Assembly (NCBI GenBank): GCA_041691815.1
Contig: JBEPTZ010000150.1
Location: 1-9,905 of the forward strand
Length of the DNA stretch: 9,905 bases
Direction: 5' to 3'
Source of the DNA: 70-18 sp041691815
GTDB taxonomy: Bacteria; Pseudomonadota; Alphaproteobacteria; Acetobacterales; Acetobacteraceae
Under the pieces are notes generated by a model. That model was not told the DNA's origin. It made no database searches and was given only the letters and a program-made list of their open reading frames with translations. Position 1 is the stretch's first letter; every line of letters starts with the position of its first letter. A program made the translations under genes and the position numbers. Below, piece after piece: positions 1 to 7,454 of the stretch.

Positions 1-1180
1 CATATATCAGCGCCGGCGCGACCGACTTCAGCGTGTGGTCGCGGATGTCGTCCCACAGGCGCAGCAGGTACTCGCAGTCGCGTCTGATCTCGGGCTTGGG
101 ACGGTTGGCCCCGGCGGTACGGACGATCAGGCCCATCCCCCTGGGGATTGCCAGTTCGGCCATGATCTCCTTTAGCCGCCGACGATCGGACGCCGAGGTG
201 ATCTTGCGCGAGATGCCGCCGCCGCGCGGCGAATTCGGCATCAGCACGCAGAACCGGCCGGCCAGCGAGATATAGGTGGTCAGCGCCGCACCCTTGGTGC
301 CGCGCTCCTCCTTGACCACCTGGATCAGCATGATCTGGCGGCGGCGGATCACCTCCTGGATGCGGTAGTTGCGCAGGAAGCGGGCGGTGCGGCGCTGGCG
401 CTCGGCTTCGGCGCCATTGCCGTCATCGGAGTCGCTGTCGTTGTCGCCGCCGATGTCCTCGGGCGGCTGGGTGTCGGCGTCGGGCGCGCTGAGCTGAGAG
501 ACGGCGGATAGGCCGTGCTCGTCGGACCCGGTGATGGCCGTTTCGCTGCCCTCCGCCTCGCCGGTCTCCGCCTCGCCGGTCTCCGCCAGCAATTCGCCGA
601 AGCTGGTGGCGCCAAACCGCGTCTCGTCGGCCGCCGCCGCGGCCCCGTTCTCGTCATGGCCGTTGTCGTCCTGGCCGTTCTCGTCCTGGCCATTTTCCTC
701 CTGGCCATTTTCCTCCTGGCCGTTGTCCTGCCCGCCATTGGCGAACTGGCCGTTGTCGTCCTGCTCGTCGTGCTCGTCGTGCTCCGGGCCGGCTTCGCCG
801 TGCAGCATCTCCGGCGCCGCCATTGGCGCGGCGGCGGCCGGGGTGGGCGCCAGGCCCATCTCGACGTCGACCGCCTCCTCCTCGGCGCGGGCGTCCTCGG
901 CCTGCATTGCCAGCAGCCGCTGCCGGTCGGCGACCGGGATCTGGTAATAATCGGGGTGGATTTCGCCGAACGCGAGGAAGCCGTGACGGCCGCCGCCATA
1001 TTCGACGAACGCCGCCTGCAGCGACGGCTCTACCCGCACCACCTTGGCGAGGTAGATATTGCCCTTGAGTTGTTTCTTGGTGGAGGTCTCGACGTCGAAA
1101 TCTTCGAGCCGGTTACCGTCCAGCACCACCACGCGGGTTTCTTCCGCGTGGGTGGCATCGATCAGCATGCGCTTGGTCAT
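1..1180 (-). CDS. rne: Ribonuclease E, N-terminal part (runs off the window edge)
   Basis: RNase E is the endonuclease that starts bulk mRNA decay and rRNA/tRNA processing, and it scaffolds the degradosome at the inner membrane. Reading leftward from ATG 1180-1178 gives 393 uninterrupted codons to the window edge. The start MTKRMLIDATHAEETRVVV and the S1 segments (GNIYLAKVVRVEPSLQAAFV at about 40-59, then IQVVKEERGTKGAALTTYIS) are hallmark RNase E/G sequence. The 5'-monophosphate sensor follows, with LMPNSPRGGGISRKI and GLIVRTAG; R354-T355 match the E. coli R169/T170 pair. The catalytic DNase I-like domain, zinc link and C-terminal scaffold lie outside. An AGGA four bases before the ATG supports the start. 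Odd: residues about 95-262 are an acidic, low-complexity insertion splitting the S1 domain (E. coli has a short loop there). I recall acidic S1 insertions in other alphaproteobacterial RNase E proteins; this one carries pentapeptide repeats. RNase G is unlikely given the insertion and gene context. Confidence 0.95.
   Translation of the reverse strand, partial: MTKRMLIDATHAEETRVVVLDGNRLEDFDVETSTKKQLKGNIYLAKVVRVEPSLQAAFVEYGGGRHGFLAFGEIHPDYYQIPVADRQRLLAMQAEDARAEEEAVDVEMGLAPTPAAAAPMAAPEMLHGEAGPEHDEHDEQDDNGQFANGGQDNGQEENGQEENGQDENGQDDNGHDENGAAAAADETRFGATSFGELLAETGEAETGEAEGSETAITGSDEHGLSAVSQLSAPDADTQPPEDIGGDNDSDSDDGNGAEAERQRRTARFLRNYRIQEVIRRRQIMLIQVVKEERGTKGAALTTYISLAGRFCVLMPNSPRGGGISRKITSASDRRRLKEIMAELAIPRGMGLIVRTAGANRPKPEIRRDCEYLLRLWDDIRDHTLKSVAPALIY
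646..765 (-). repeat. 15-bp tandem repeats inside the rne S1 insertion
   Basis: Eight imperfect in-frame 15-bp units (646-660 through 751-765) encode an Asn/Asp-Gly-Gln-Asp/Glu-rich pentapeptide on the minus strand, of the NGQEE/NGQDE/NGQDD kind. The two units at 691-705 and 706-720 are identical. A shorter 15-bp duplication near 553-588 encodes ETGEA twice, and a 9-bp unit at about 763-783 encodes DEH repeats. The repeats keep frame and charge, so they look like slippage-driven length variation in a disordered acidic linker, not a mobile element. Confidence 0.9.
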
Positions 1181-1830
1181 TCAGTCCTGAACTCCGATGC
1201 GCCGCCGGACCGCGCGCCATCCAGGCGCGGCGGTGGCGGGGGAAAAGGCTTGCATGGAGGGGCGGCTGGACCGACGACAGAGGCAACAGGAAGCGAAGCA
1301 TGGCCGATGATGGCCCGGCCCAGGCTTGGCCAGCACATCTGGCAACCCCCGGCATTCCGCACCGATCGGGCGGACTTGCTGGTTGGTTGCGCAGCGCGGC
1401 TGGCGTCATCAGGCCCTGTGATCTGTGTCGGGCGCGCCGATCAAGGCGCCGCCCCGGTTGAACTCGTTGCCGGCCGCGGTCAGGCGGTCCCCGCCGCCAC
1501 GCCGCCCGGCCGCGCTGTTGCGGTGTCTGGCGAAGATGGCCCGCCGGCGCGCTCCTTGCGGGCGCAGCCGGCATCCGGCGCGGGCGGCGGCGCGGCGGCA
1601 GCGCAATCGGGCGCTGCCTCGGCGCAACACCGAAGCGGAGCCGATCATGCCGCAAACCCGCCGCCGCCGCAAGCCACGCATTTGCCGCCGACCGTGGCGG
1701 ACGCATTGGCAGGCCGCGACAATCTTGCCACACCTGGAGTATGAATCGATTTTCATCAACGACAAGCGTGCGATCGTGAAAGCGATGTGTTAACTTTGCC
1801 GCTTGATCGCTGGCCTGGGAGAGTTAAAAA
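1181..1830. other. Divergent intergenic region between rne and the amidase gene
   Basis: About 650 bases with no gene I can support. Overlapping ORFs in several frames on both strands give arginine/proline-rich translations with no family resemblance, as expected of random GC-rich DNA, and none has a convincing ribosome binding site. Composition changes near 1738: the remaining ~90 bases before the amidase are A/T-richer and probably hold the divergent promoters. They contain short dyads (AGCGAT 1781-1786 with ATCGCT 1806-1811; an imperfect ATGAATCG/ATTTTCAT pair at 1741-1756). If rne starts there, its mRNA would have a leader of more than 500 nt, recalling the long autoregulatory rne leader of E. 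coli. That is inference; no conserved leader hairpin was recognised. Confidence 0.6.
1738..1765 (-). promoter_or_regulatory. Weak candidate sigma-70 promoter for rne
   Basis: On the minus strand, TTGTCG (1765-1760) and CATACT (1743-1738) are separated by 16 bases, each matching four of six consensus positions. It lies in the A/T-richer patch next to the amidase gene and points toward rne. Start-site evidence is absent and a match of this quality can arise by chance. Confidence 0.2.
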
Positions 1831-2625
1831 ATGTTGACCCGACGCATCTTCTTGGGCGCGGGGGTCGCGGTGAGCTTTCTGCTTCCCGATCACCCGACGC
1901 TGGCCGCCCAGCGCCCGGTGCCGCATCGCGGCCCGACCCAACCCAACGCCAAGCCGCTGGTCATCCTCGACCCCGGCCATGGCGGCAAGGACCCCGGCGC
2001 GATCGGGGTGTCCGGCACCTACGAAAAAGTGATCGCGCTGGCCACCGCCGGCGAGCTGCAGCGGCTACTGTCGCGCGCCGGCCAATACCGCGTCGACCTC
2101 ACCCGCACCCGCGACGTCTTCATCCCGCTGGAGGAGCGGGTGCGGATCGCCCAGCGCAAGGGGGCGGCGCTGTTCGTCTCGATGCACGCCGATGCGCTGA
2201 CCGACCACAGCGTGCGCGGCGCCAGCGTCTACACCCTGGCCGGCACCGCGTCCGACGCGCAGACCGCCGCCCTGGCGCAGCGCGAGAATTCGGCCGACCG
2301 CTTCGGCGGCCCCAGCTACCGCAACGCGCCGCCGGAAGTGGCGCGGATTCTCGCCAGCCTGGTACAACGGGAAACCCGGGTCGGCTCGGCCCGCATGGCC
2401 AACAGCGTGGTCGCCTCGCTGGGCCAGGAAGTGCCGCTGCTGAGCAATCCGGCCCGCCACGCCGGCTTCGTGGTGCTGAAGGCCGCCGACATCCCCAGCG
2501 TGTTGGTCGAGATGGGCTTCATGTCCAACCCGGCCGACGAGGCGGCCTTGCGCAAGCGCGCGCACCGGGTGAAGGTGGCGATTGCGATGAAGCAGGCAGT
2601 GGACGCCTATTTCCAGCACGCCTGA
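1831..2625 (+). CDS. N-acetylmuramoyl-L-alanine amidase (Amidase_3), Tat-exported
   Basis: This is a zinc amidase that cuts the bond between MurNAc and the stem peptide in the periplasm, chiefly for septal splitting of daughter cells. Length 264 aa. LTRRIFLGAG at residues 2-11 is a twin-arginine signal followed by a hydrophobic stretch ending near AQ (26-27). The Amidase_3 domain starts at about 43: LDPGHGGKDPGA with zinc ligand H50, E65, SMHAD with H119, and VLVEMGF with catalytic E227. The segment around 135-190 (including ENSADRFGG) corresponds to the helix that occludes the active site in AmiA/B/C and is moved by EnvC/NlpD-type activators. There is no N-terminal AMIN domain, so the architecture is AmiA-like even though alphaproteobacterial neighbours of mrcA are often labelled amiC. 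GGGAG at 1817-1821 supports the start. The next gene, mrcA, begins 87 bases downstream on the same strand. Confidence 0.93.
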   Translation: MLTRRIFLGAGVAVSFLLPDHPTLAAQRPVPHRGPTQPNAKPLVILDPGHGGKDPGAIGVSGTYEKVIALATAGELQRLLSRAGQYRVDLTRTRDVFIPLEERVRIAQRKGAALFVSMHADALTDHSVRGASVYTLAGTASDAQTAALAQRENSADRFGGPSYRNAPPEVARILASLVQRETRVGSARMANSVVASLGQEVPLLSNPARHAGFVVLKAADIPSVLVEMGFMSNPADEAALRKRAHRVKVAIAMKQAVDAYFQHA

Positions 2626-2712
2626 TTTTCGCCTTCCCCGCCTTCCATATGCGCGACAGGGCTGCTGCGAGAGTGTTTCGGCGGTCCTGCTACTTGGTGT
2701 AATGGACCGCGC

Positions 2713-5346
2713 ATGAGCGATACCCCGCCCCCGATTCACGGACCCTCGACTCCCGGACACCTGACCGCCGGCGAACGCCTGGCGCCGCCCGACCGCAGCC
2801 GCGCCGCGTCCGGCGGCGGCACGCGGCCGCGGCCGCCGAAAACCCCGCGGCCGAAGCGCCGGATGGGCTGGTTCCGCCGCCTGGTCGGCCTGCTGGTCGG
2901 CCTGCTGATGCTCGGCAGCGTGGTCGCCGGCGTGGGTGGTTATATCGCATACGTAAAATTCAGCGCCGGGCTGCCCGACTATGACGGGCTGATACATTAC
3001 CAGCCCCGTACCATGAGCCGGGTCTACACCAGCGACGACCAGCTGCTCGCCGAACTGGCCACCGAACGGCGCATTTTTGTCCCCGCCAGCGCGATCCCGA
3101 CCATGGTGAAGCAGGCCTTCATCTCCGCCGAGGACCAGAATTTCTACACCCATGTTGGTGTCGACCCGCTGGCCATCATCCGCGCCGGCGTCACCGACCT
3201 GATGCATTACGGCCAGGGCCGCCGCCCGGTCGGCGCCTCGACCATCACCCAGCAGGTCGCCAAGAACATGCTGCTGGACAACTCGGTGTCGATCGCCCGC
3301 AAGGTCCGCGAGGCGCTGCTGGCGATGCGCATCGAGCGCAGCCTGAGCAAGCCGCGCATCCTGGAGCTGTATCTCAACGAGATCTATCTCGGCCTGCAAT
3401 CCTACGGCGTCGCCTCCGCCGCCCAGGCCTATTTCAACAAGTCGCTCGACCAGTTGACCCTGCCGCAGGCGGCGTTCCTGGCCGCGTTGCCGAAGGCGCC
3501 GAACAATTACAACCCGTTCCGCTTCCCCGATGCGGCGCGCGACCGGCGCAATTTCGTGCTCGACCGCATGGCCGAGGATGGCGCCATCACCCGCGCCCAG
3601 GCCGACGCCGCCAAGGCCACCCCGCTCGACCCGGCGCCGTTCAGCCGGCCGCCGACCCTGCCGGGTGCCGACTACTTCACCGAGGAGGTCCGCCGCGAAC
3701 TGGTCGCCAAGTTCGGCGCCGACCAGACCACCCAGGGCGGACTGGTGGTGCACACCTCGCTCGACCCCAGGCTGCAAGCCGCCGCCGACAAGGCATTGCA
3801 TGACGGGCTGATGGCCTATGACCGCCGGATGGGCGGCTGGCGCGGGCCGGTGAAGCAACTGGCGCTCGGCGCCGATCTCCGCCGCGGCTGGGCCGACGCA
3901 CTGGCCAAGCTCGACGATCCGCCCGGCATGCTGCCCGGCTGGCAACTCGCGGTGGTGCTGGAAGCCGGCGACCGCGAGGCCAAACTGGGTGTGCTGGAGC
4001 CCGCCGCCAGCCCGACCGCCGCGGCGAAACCGGCGGTGCTGCCGATGCTGATGGCCGACCTCACCTGGGCCCGCCCGGCCGGCAAGAACCAGGAGCTCGG
4101 CCCCACCCCGCGCCGCACCGGCGACGTGTTCAAGCCCGGCGACGTGGTGATGGTCGAGCCGATCGCCGCCGCGCCGGCCGCCGGCAAAAGCGCGGCCCAG
4201 CCGGCCCGGCTGGAACTGCGGCAGATCCCCAAGGTGGAGGGCGCCCTGGTCTCGATCGACACCCGCACCGGGCGGGTGCTGGCGCTGGCCGGCGGCTGGA
4301 GTTTCCAGTTGAGTCAGTTCGACCGCGCCACCCAGGCACAGCGCCAGCCCGGCTCCAGCTTCAAGCCGATGGTCTACCTGGCCGCCATGCAGGCCGGCAT
4401 CTCGCCGTCGCAGCGCTTCCTCGATGCGCCGTTCGTGGTCGATCTCGGGGCGGCCGGCAAATGGCGGCCGGGCAATTACGAGCACACCTTCAACGGCCCG
4501 ACTCCGGTGCGCATCGCGCTGGAGAAGTCGCTCAACCTGGTCACCATCCGCATCGCCAACAAGATCGGCATGGACGCGGTGAAAAAAGTCGCCGTTGCCT
4601 TCCATGTGGTCGAGGACATGCCGCTGGTGCTGCCGGCCTCGCTCGGCGCGGTCAGCACCACGGTGCTGCGCCAGGCCGGCGCCTACGCGGCGCTGGCCGA
4701 AGGTGGGCTGGAAGTGCGCCCGACGCTGATCGACAGCGTACAGGACCGCAACGGCCGCATCCTGTGGCGCGCGCCGGGGCCGAAATGCGACGGTTGCGAC
4801 GACCCCAGCCGGCTGCCGCAGCTGACTGATCAGCGCCAGCGCATCGCCGACGCCGCCAGCGTGTTCCAGGTGGTGACGATGATGCACGGGGTGATGACCC
4901 GCGGCACCGGCGCCAAGGTGAACCAGGGCCTCGGGCACGAACTCGCCGGCAAGACCGGCACCACCCAGGATTTTACCGATAACTGGTTCTGCGGCTTCGC
5001 GCCCGATATCGCCACTGCCGTTTGGGTGGGCTTCGACAACCCCTCCAGTCTGGGCGACAACCAGGATGGCGCCAGGAATGCCGGGCCGATCTGGCATAAT
5101 TTCATGGAAGCGGCGCTGAAGGGCCGGCCCGACCTGAAATTCGTGCCGCCGCCCGGCGTCACCATGGCGCAATGGGACAGCGGCAGCGGCATGGTCACCG
5201 ATGCCTTCAAGCCAGGCCAGGTGCCCGGCGCGTCGTCGGCGGTGGTCGGCGTCGCCGCCAGTACCGCGGACACCGAGGGCGCCAGCACCGCGCTGCCGGC
5301 AACCGCCTCCGCCGGGGTCGACAGCGGTCTGGGCGGGCTTTATTAA
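2713..5346 (+). CDS. mrcA: Class A penicillin-binding protein 1A
   Basis: A bifunctional peptidoglycan synthase: glycosyltransferase (GT51) polymerises lipid II and the transpeptidase crosslinks stem peptides, both on the periplasmic side of the inner membrane. Length 877 aa, normal to slightly long. A Pro/Arg-rich cytoplasmic tail (1-50) precedes one membrane helix at about 56-79. GT51 motifs: ISAEDQNFY with catalytic E140, then GASTITQQVAKNMLL and ILELYLNEIYLG. An OB-like linker follows at about 330-510. Transpeptidase motifs are complete: S548-x-x-K551 in PGSSFKP, S606-L-N608, and K747-T-G749. The C-terminal tail is Ala/Ser/Thr-rich. A CxxC-like CDGCDD lies at about 695-700. The ATG has only a weak GGA ahead of it, fitting translation within an operon after the amidase gene; prfB follows after 24 bases. 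A synthase beside a hydrolase fits a cell-wall growth cluster. Confidence 0.96.
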   Translation: MSDTPPPIHGPSTPGHLTAGERLAPPDRSRAASGGGTRPRPPKTPRPKRRMGWFRRLVGLLVGLLMLGSVVAGVGGYIAYVKFSAGLPDYDGLIHYQPRTMSRVYTSDDQLLAELATERRIFVPASAIPTMVKQAFISAEDQNFYTHVGVDPLAIIRAGVTDLMHYGQGRRPVGASTITQQVAKNMLLDNSVSIARKVREALLAMRIERSLSKPRILELYLNEIYLGLQSYGVASAAQAYFNKSLDQLTLPQAAFLAALPKAPNNYNPFRFPDAARDRRNFVLDRMAEDGAITRAQADAAKATPLDPAPFSRPPTLPGADYFTEEVRRELVAKFGADQTTQGGLVVHTSLDPRLQAAADKALHDGLMAYDRRMGGWRGPVKQLALGADLRRGWADALAKLDDPPGMLPGWQLAVVLEAGDREAKLGVLEPAASPTAAAKPAVLPMLMADLTWARPAGKNQELGPTPRRTGDVFKPGDVVMVEPIAAAPAAGKSAAQPARLELRQIPKVEGALVSIDTRTGRVLALAGGWSFQLSQFDRATQAQRQPGSSFKPMVYLAAMQAGISPSQRFLDAPFVVDLGAAGKWRPGNYEHTFNGPTPVRIALEKSLNLVTIRIANKIGMDAVKKVAVAFHVVEDMPLVLPASLGAVSTTVLRQAGAYAALAEGGLEVRPTLIDSVQDRNGRILWRAPGPKCDGCDDPSRLPQLTDQRQRIADAASVFQVVTMMHGVMTRGTGAKVNQGLGHELAGKTGTTQDFTDNWFCGFAPDIATAVWVGFDNPSSLGDNQDGARNAGPIWHNFMEAALKGRPDLKFVPPPGVTMAQWDSGSGMVTDAFKPGQVPGASSAVVGVAASTADTEGASTALPATASAGVDSGLGGLY

Positions 5347-5370
5347 GCCGGCCGAATTGGGAATCACGTT

Positions 5371-6502
5371 ATGTCCGCGGAATCCGACGCCCTCAACGAG
5401 CAGATCAAGCAGTCAGTGGCGCTGCTGAGGAGGCATCTTTGACTGGGATGTTGCCCTCGGCCGCCTCGACGAACTGAACAACCGCGCCGAAGACCCCGCG
5501 CTGTGGAACGACGCCGCCGCCGCGCAGACGCTGATGCGCGAGCGCAACCGCATCGCCTCGGGCGTCGAGGGCGTGCAGATGCTGGAGCGCGAGGTCGCCG
5601 ACACGGTAGAACTGATCGGCATGGCCGAGGCCGAGGGCGACGAGGCGATGGTGGCCGACGGCATGGCGGCGTTGCGTAAGCTCGCCACCGAGGCCAAGCG
5701 GCGGGAGATCGAGAGCCTGCTGTCCGGCGAGGCCGACGGCAACGACTGCTACATGGAAATCAACGCCGGCGCCGGCGGCACCGAGGCGCAGGACTGGGCC
5801 GAGATGCTGCTGCGGATGTACACCCGCTGGGCCGAGCAGCACGGCTACAAGGTGCAGTTGATGGAAGCCAGCGAGGGCGAACAGGCCGGACTGAAATCGG
5901 TCACCCTGCAGGTGACCGGCGCCAACGCCTATGGCTGGCTGAAAACCGAGGCCGGGGTGCATCGCCTGGTGCGCATCTCGCCGTTCGATTCCGCCGCCCG
6001 CCGGCAGACCAGCTTCGCCAGCGTCTGGGTCTATCCGGTGGTCGATGACACCATCAACATCGAGATCGACCCCTCCGACCTCAAGGTGGACACCTACCGC
6101 GCCTCGGGCGCCGGCGGGCAGCACGTCAACAAGACCGAATCCGCCATCCGCATCACCCACATGCCGACCGGCATCGTCGTCGCCTGCCAGACCGACCGCA
6201 GCCAGCACCGCAACCGCGCCACCGCGATGGAAATGCTGCGTGCCCGCATGTACGAGGCCGAGTTGCAACGCCGCGAAGCCGCCTCCAACGCCACCGAGGC
6301 GGCCAAGACCGAGATCGGCTGGGGGCACCAGATCCGCAGCTACGTGCTGGCGCCGTACCAGCTGGTGAAGGACCTGCGCACCGGGGTGGAAAAAGGCAAC
6401 CCCGACGCGGTGCTGGATGGCGGGCTGGACGATTTCATGGCGGCGTCGCTGGCTGCCCGCGTCGGCGCCACGCGTAGTGAGGCGAGTGCGCAAGCGCAGT
6501 AA
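5371..6502 (+). CDS. prfB: Peptide chain release factor 2, with programmed +1 frameshift
   Basis: RF2 reads UGA and UAA stop codons on the ribosome and triggers peptide release. The product is join(5371..5439, 5441..6502), 376 aa. Zero frame gives 23 codons (MSAESDALNEQ...LLRRHL) then TGA at 5440-5442; skipping T5440 continues as DWDVALGRLDELNNRAEDPA and on to TAA 6500-6502. The protein has the RF2 codon-recognition motif SPF at 203-205 and the catalytic GGQ at 248-250, within two residues of the E. coli numbers, plus GTEAQDW and the basic QHRNRATAMEML segment of class I release factors. SPF rather than PxT separates it from RF1. GGGA at 5359-5362 lies eight bases before the ATG. mrcA ends 24 bases upstream, so cotranscription is likely. 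A pipeline ignoring recoding would start this gene at 5534 and lose the first 54 residues. Confidence 0.97.
5428..5443 (+). promoter_or_regulatory. prfB programmed +1 frameshift (autoregulatory recoding) site
   Basis: AGGAGG (5428-5433), a three-base spacer CAT, then CTT TGA C (5437-5443). This matches the E. coli arrangement AGGGGG-TAT-CTT-TGA-C, including the spacing between the internal Shine-Dalgarno-like element and the slippery codon. When RF2 is scarce the UGA is read slowly and the ribosome slips from CUU to UUU, moving to the +1 frame; when RF2 is plentiful, termination wins. RF2 thus controls its own synthesis (established mechanism). Both frames are consistent: 23 codons before the stop and an open frame from 5441 onward. 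Confidence 0.97.
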
Positions 6503-6546
6503 GAAAGTTTTCTTTTTGTGAACAAAAAGAAACAAAAAAACTTTCT
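6502..6546 (+). repeat. T/A-rich hairpin repeat, copy A, at the 3' end of prfB
   Basis: The inner stem pairs 6509-6518 with 6523-6532 (10 bp, TGAA loop). An outer stem AGAAAGT/ACTTTCT (6502-6508 with 6540-6546) closes it, leaving an A-rich bulge on the 3' side. The element begins at the last base of the prfB stop codon. Its 40-base core (6505-6544) recurs at 9820-9859 with 38 of 40 identities. Position suggests a transcript 3' end or mRNA-stabilising structure, but there is no U-tract after the stem, so it is not a textbook intrinsic terminator. I associate similar A/T-rich motifs with Acetobacteraceae genomes, from memory only. Confidence 0.8.
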
Positions 6547-6606
6547 GTCTATTGTAATGGAAGGGTTCTTCGCCTCGTCGCTATAGCAAGGCAAATAAAA
6601 GTTGTT

Positions 6607-6747
6607 ATAGCTTCCCAAGCAGATTCCCGGGAACAGGCCTGTCGGCGAGACTGCGAACAAAGAAATATTTTTCGCTTCCAAATTCACCCGCAGCCTTTCA
6701 GCGTAGCCAGCTATCTGCGTCCATCCGAGGGGTACCTGAGCCGTTAC
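6607..6747. repeat. ~140-bp dyad-bounded repeat, copy 1 (degenerate)
   Basis: The 141 bases align with 7455-7593 in the same orientation: 32 of 43 matches in the left arm and 47 of 70 in the right arm, each without gaps, around a central stretch of 28 versus 26 bases that is not alignable. Similarity stops at both edges. The outer 16-base inverted ends are partly decayed here (about 9 of 16 positions can pair, counting one G-T). GGCGAG at 6644-6649 still faces TTCACC at 6683-6688, and the central loop has its own stem GCGAA/TTCGC (6653-6657 with 6671-6675). The element lies upstream of the collar-like gene. It may be a structured RNA or a transposase-less mobile element; it shows no coding signal. 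Confidence 0.7.
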
Positions 6748-6752
6748 ATAAC

Positions 6753-6788
6753 AGCGTAATTTACTTTGGATGGCCGAATGGTTACGCT
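6753..6788. repeat. Inverted repeat upstream of the collar-like gene
   Basis: AGCGTAA (6753-6759) and TTACGCT (6782-6788) form a perfect 7-base inverted repeat around a 22-base spacer, between repeat copy 1 and the gene start. It could be a 5'-leader stem-loop or a protein-binding dyad. It overlaps the alternative upstream ATG at 6770, which argues that this stretch is leader rather than coding. Seven bases could also pair by chance. Confidence 0.35.
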
Positions 6789-6831
6789 ACCCTCCAGTCA
6801 AGGTCGCAATGGGATTTGAAAAGATTCCTCC

Positions 6832-6836
6832 GGGAG
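6832..6836 (+). promoter_or_regulatory. Ribosome binding site deciding the collar-like gene start
   Basis: GGGAG ends five bases before ATG 6842-6844. The upstream in-frame ATG at 6770 has no comparable site, so the shorter reading is preferred. Confidence 0.65.
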
Positions 6837-6841
6837 TGACA

Positions 6842-7450
6842 ATGAGCAGCGCGAACGGCGACCGACCCGAAGTTCCGACCGCTTTGACCGCCCCTGAAGT
6901 GCAATCACTGATCGCTGAAGCTCGGAAAAGCGTTCACGATGAGATTTTGACCAAGTTCGCGCGATGGGTGGTAGCCGGAAGTGTCATCCTGCTGGGTTTA
7001 GCGGCGCTGGGCGCCTGGGTTGTCATCAAGCCGTGGATCAAAGATGCAGTGGGCGGTGTACCCAACGGGGCTGTCGTGGCATTCGACCTGGCTTATGGGT
7101 GCCCACCTAACTGGAAACCATTCACTACCGCGAGCGGCCGAACAATAATCGGCGCAAGACGAAGCTCCACAGAGAAAGACGATGGAATTATAAAGGATCG
7201 GGATATTAAGCAGCGAGGTGGGCGCGCTAGAATTAAACTCCAAACGAAGGACCTGCCCCCGTTTTCATTATCGTTCTCCTATGAGACAATCCTGGAGGTG
7301 GGCGACAAACCAGCGCCGGTGGTCAGGGGAATATCTTCCAGCGGCGGCCACAACAGTGTCACTCTCACGTTTCCCGCTTCAGGGCAGCAGTCAATAGATA
7401 TGGCGATGCCCTATGTGGCGCTCTTTTATTGCAGAAAAGATGGGGCCTGA
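6842..7450 (+). CDS. Membrane-anchored protein with phage tail-collar-like domain
   Basis: Exact function unknown. From the preferred start the protein has 202 aa (226 aa from ATG 6770). A polar N-terminus, with a probable short helix at 17-38, leads to one membrane helix at about 42-62 (WVVAGSVILLGLAALGAWVV). The remainder is probably periplasmic. PNGAVVAFDLAYGCPPNWKP (74-93), SGRTIIGA (98-105) and the C-terminal MPYVALFYCRKDGA resemble the collar-type modules at the ends of many phage tail fibres, and C87 and C197 could form a disulfide. No other phage gene is in the window, and a membrane helix is not expected in a virion fibre, so a cell-envelope protein that borrowed the fold is likelier. 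The gene stands alone, is A/T-richer than its neighbours and lies between two direct repeats, which suggests lateral acquisition. It converges on gdh. Confidence 0.7.
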   Translation: MSSANGDRPEVPTALTAPEVQSLIAEARKSVHDEILTKFARWVVAGSVILLGLAALGAWVVIKPWIKDAVGGVPNGAVVAFDLAYGCPPNWKPFTTASGRTIIGARRSSTEKDDGIIKDRDIKQRGGRARIKLQTKDLPPFSLSFSYETILEVGDKPAPVVRGISSSGGHNSVTLTFPASGQQSIDMAMPYVALFYCRKDGA

Positions 7451-7454
7451 CCGC

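Noticed and set aside
515..1744. 409-codon plus-strand ORF opposite rne
   Set aside because: The hydrophobic Val/Leu-rich stretch is the complement of the acidic 15-bp repeats in rne, not a membrane protein; the rne frame is clearly the conserved one.
1409..1793. Overlapping small ORFs (118 and 122 codons) in the rne-amidase spacer
   Set aside because: Arg/Pro/Ala-rich on both strands, no ribosome binding site, no similarity to any family I know; expected by chance at this base composition.
2065..5367. 1100-codon minus-strand ORF opposite the amidase and mrcA
   Set aside because: The plus strand encodes two proteins with complete catalytic motifs; the minus reading is His/Gly/Ala/Arg-rich with no recognisable domain, the usual shadow of GC-rich coding DNA.
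6502..6546. Standard rho-independent terminator after prfB
   Set aside because: The stem is almost entirely T-A pairs and is followed by an A-tract, not a T-tract, on the plus strand; the minus strand is no better. Recorded as a hairpin repeat instead.
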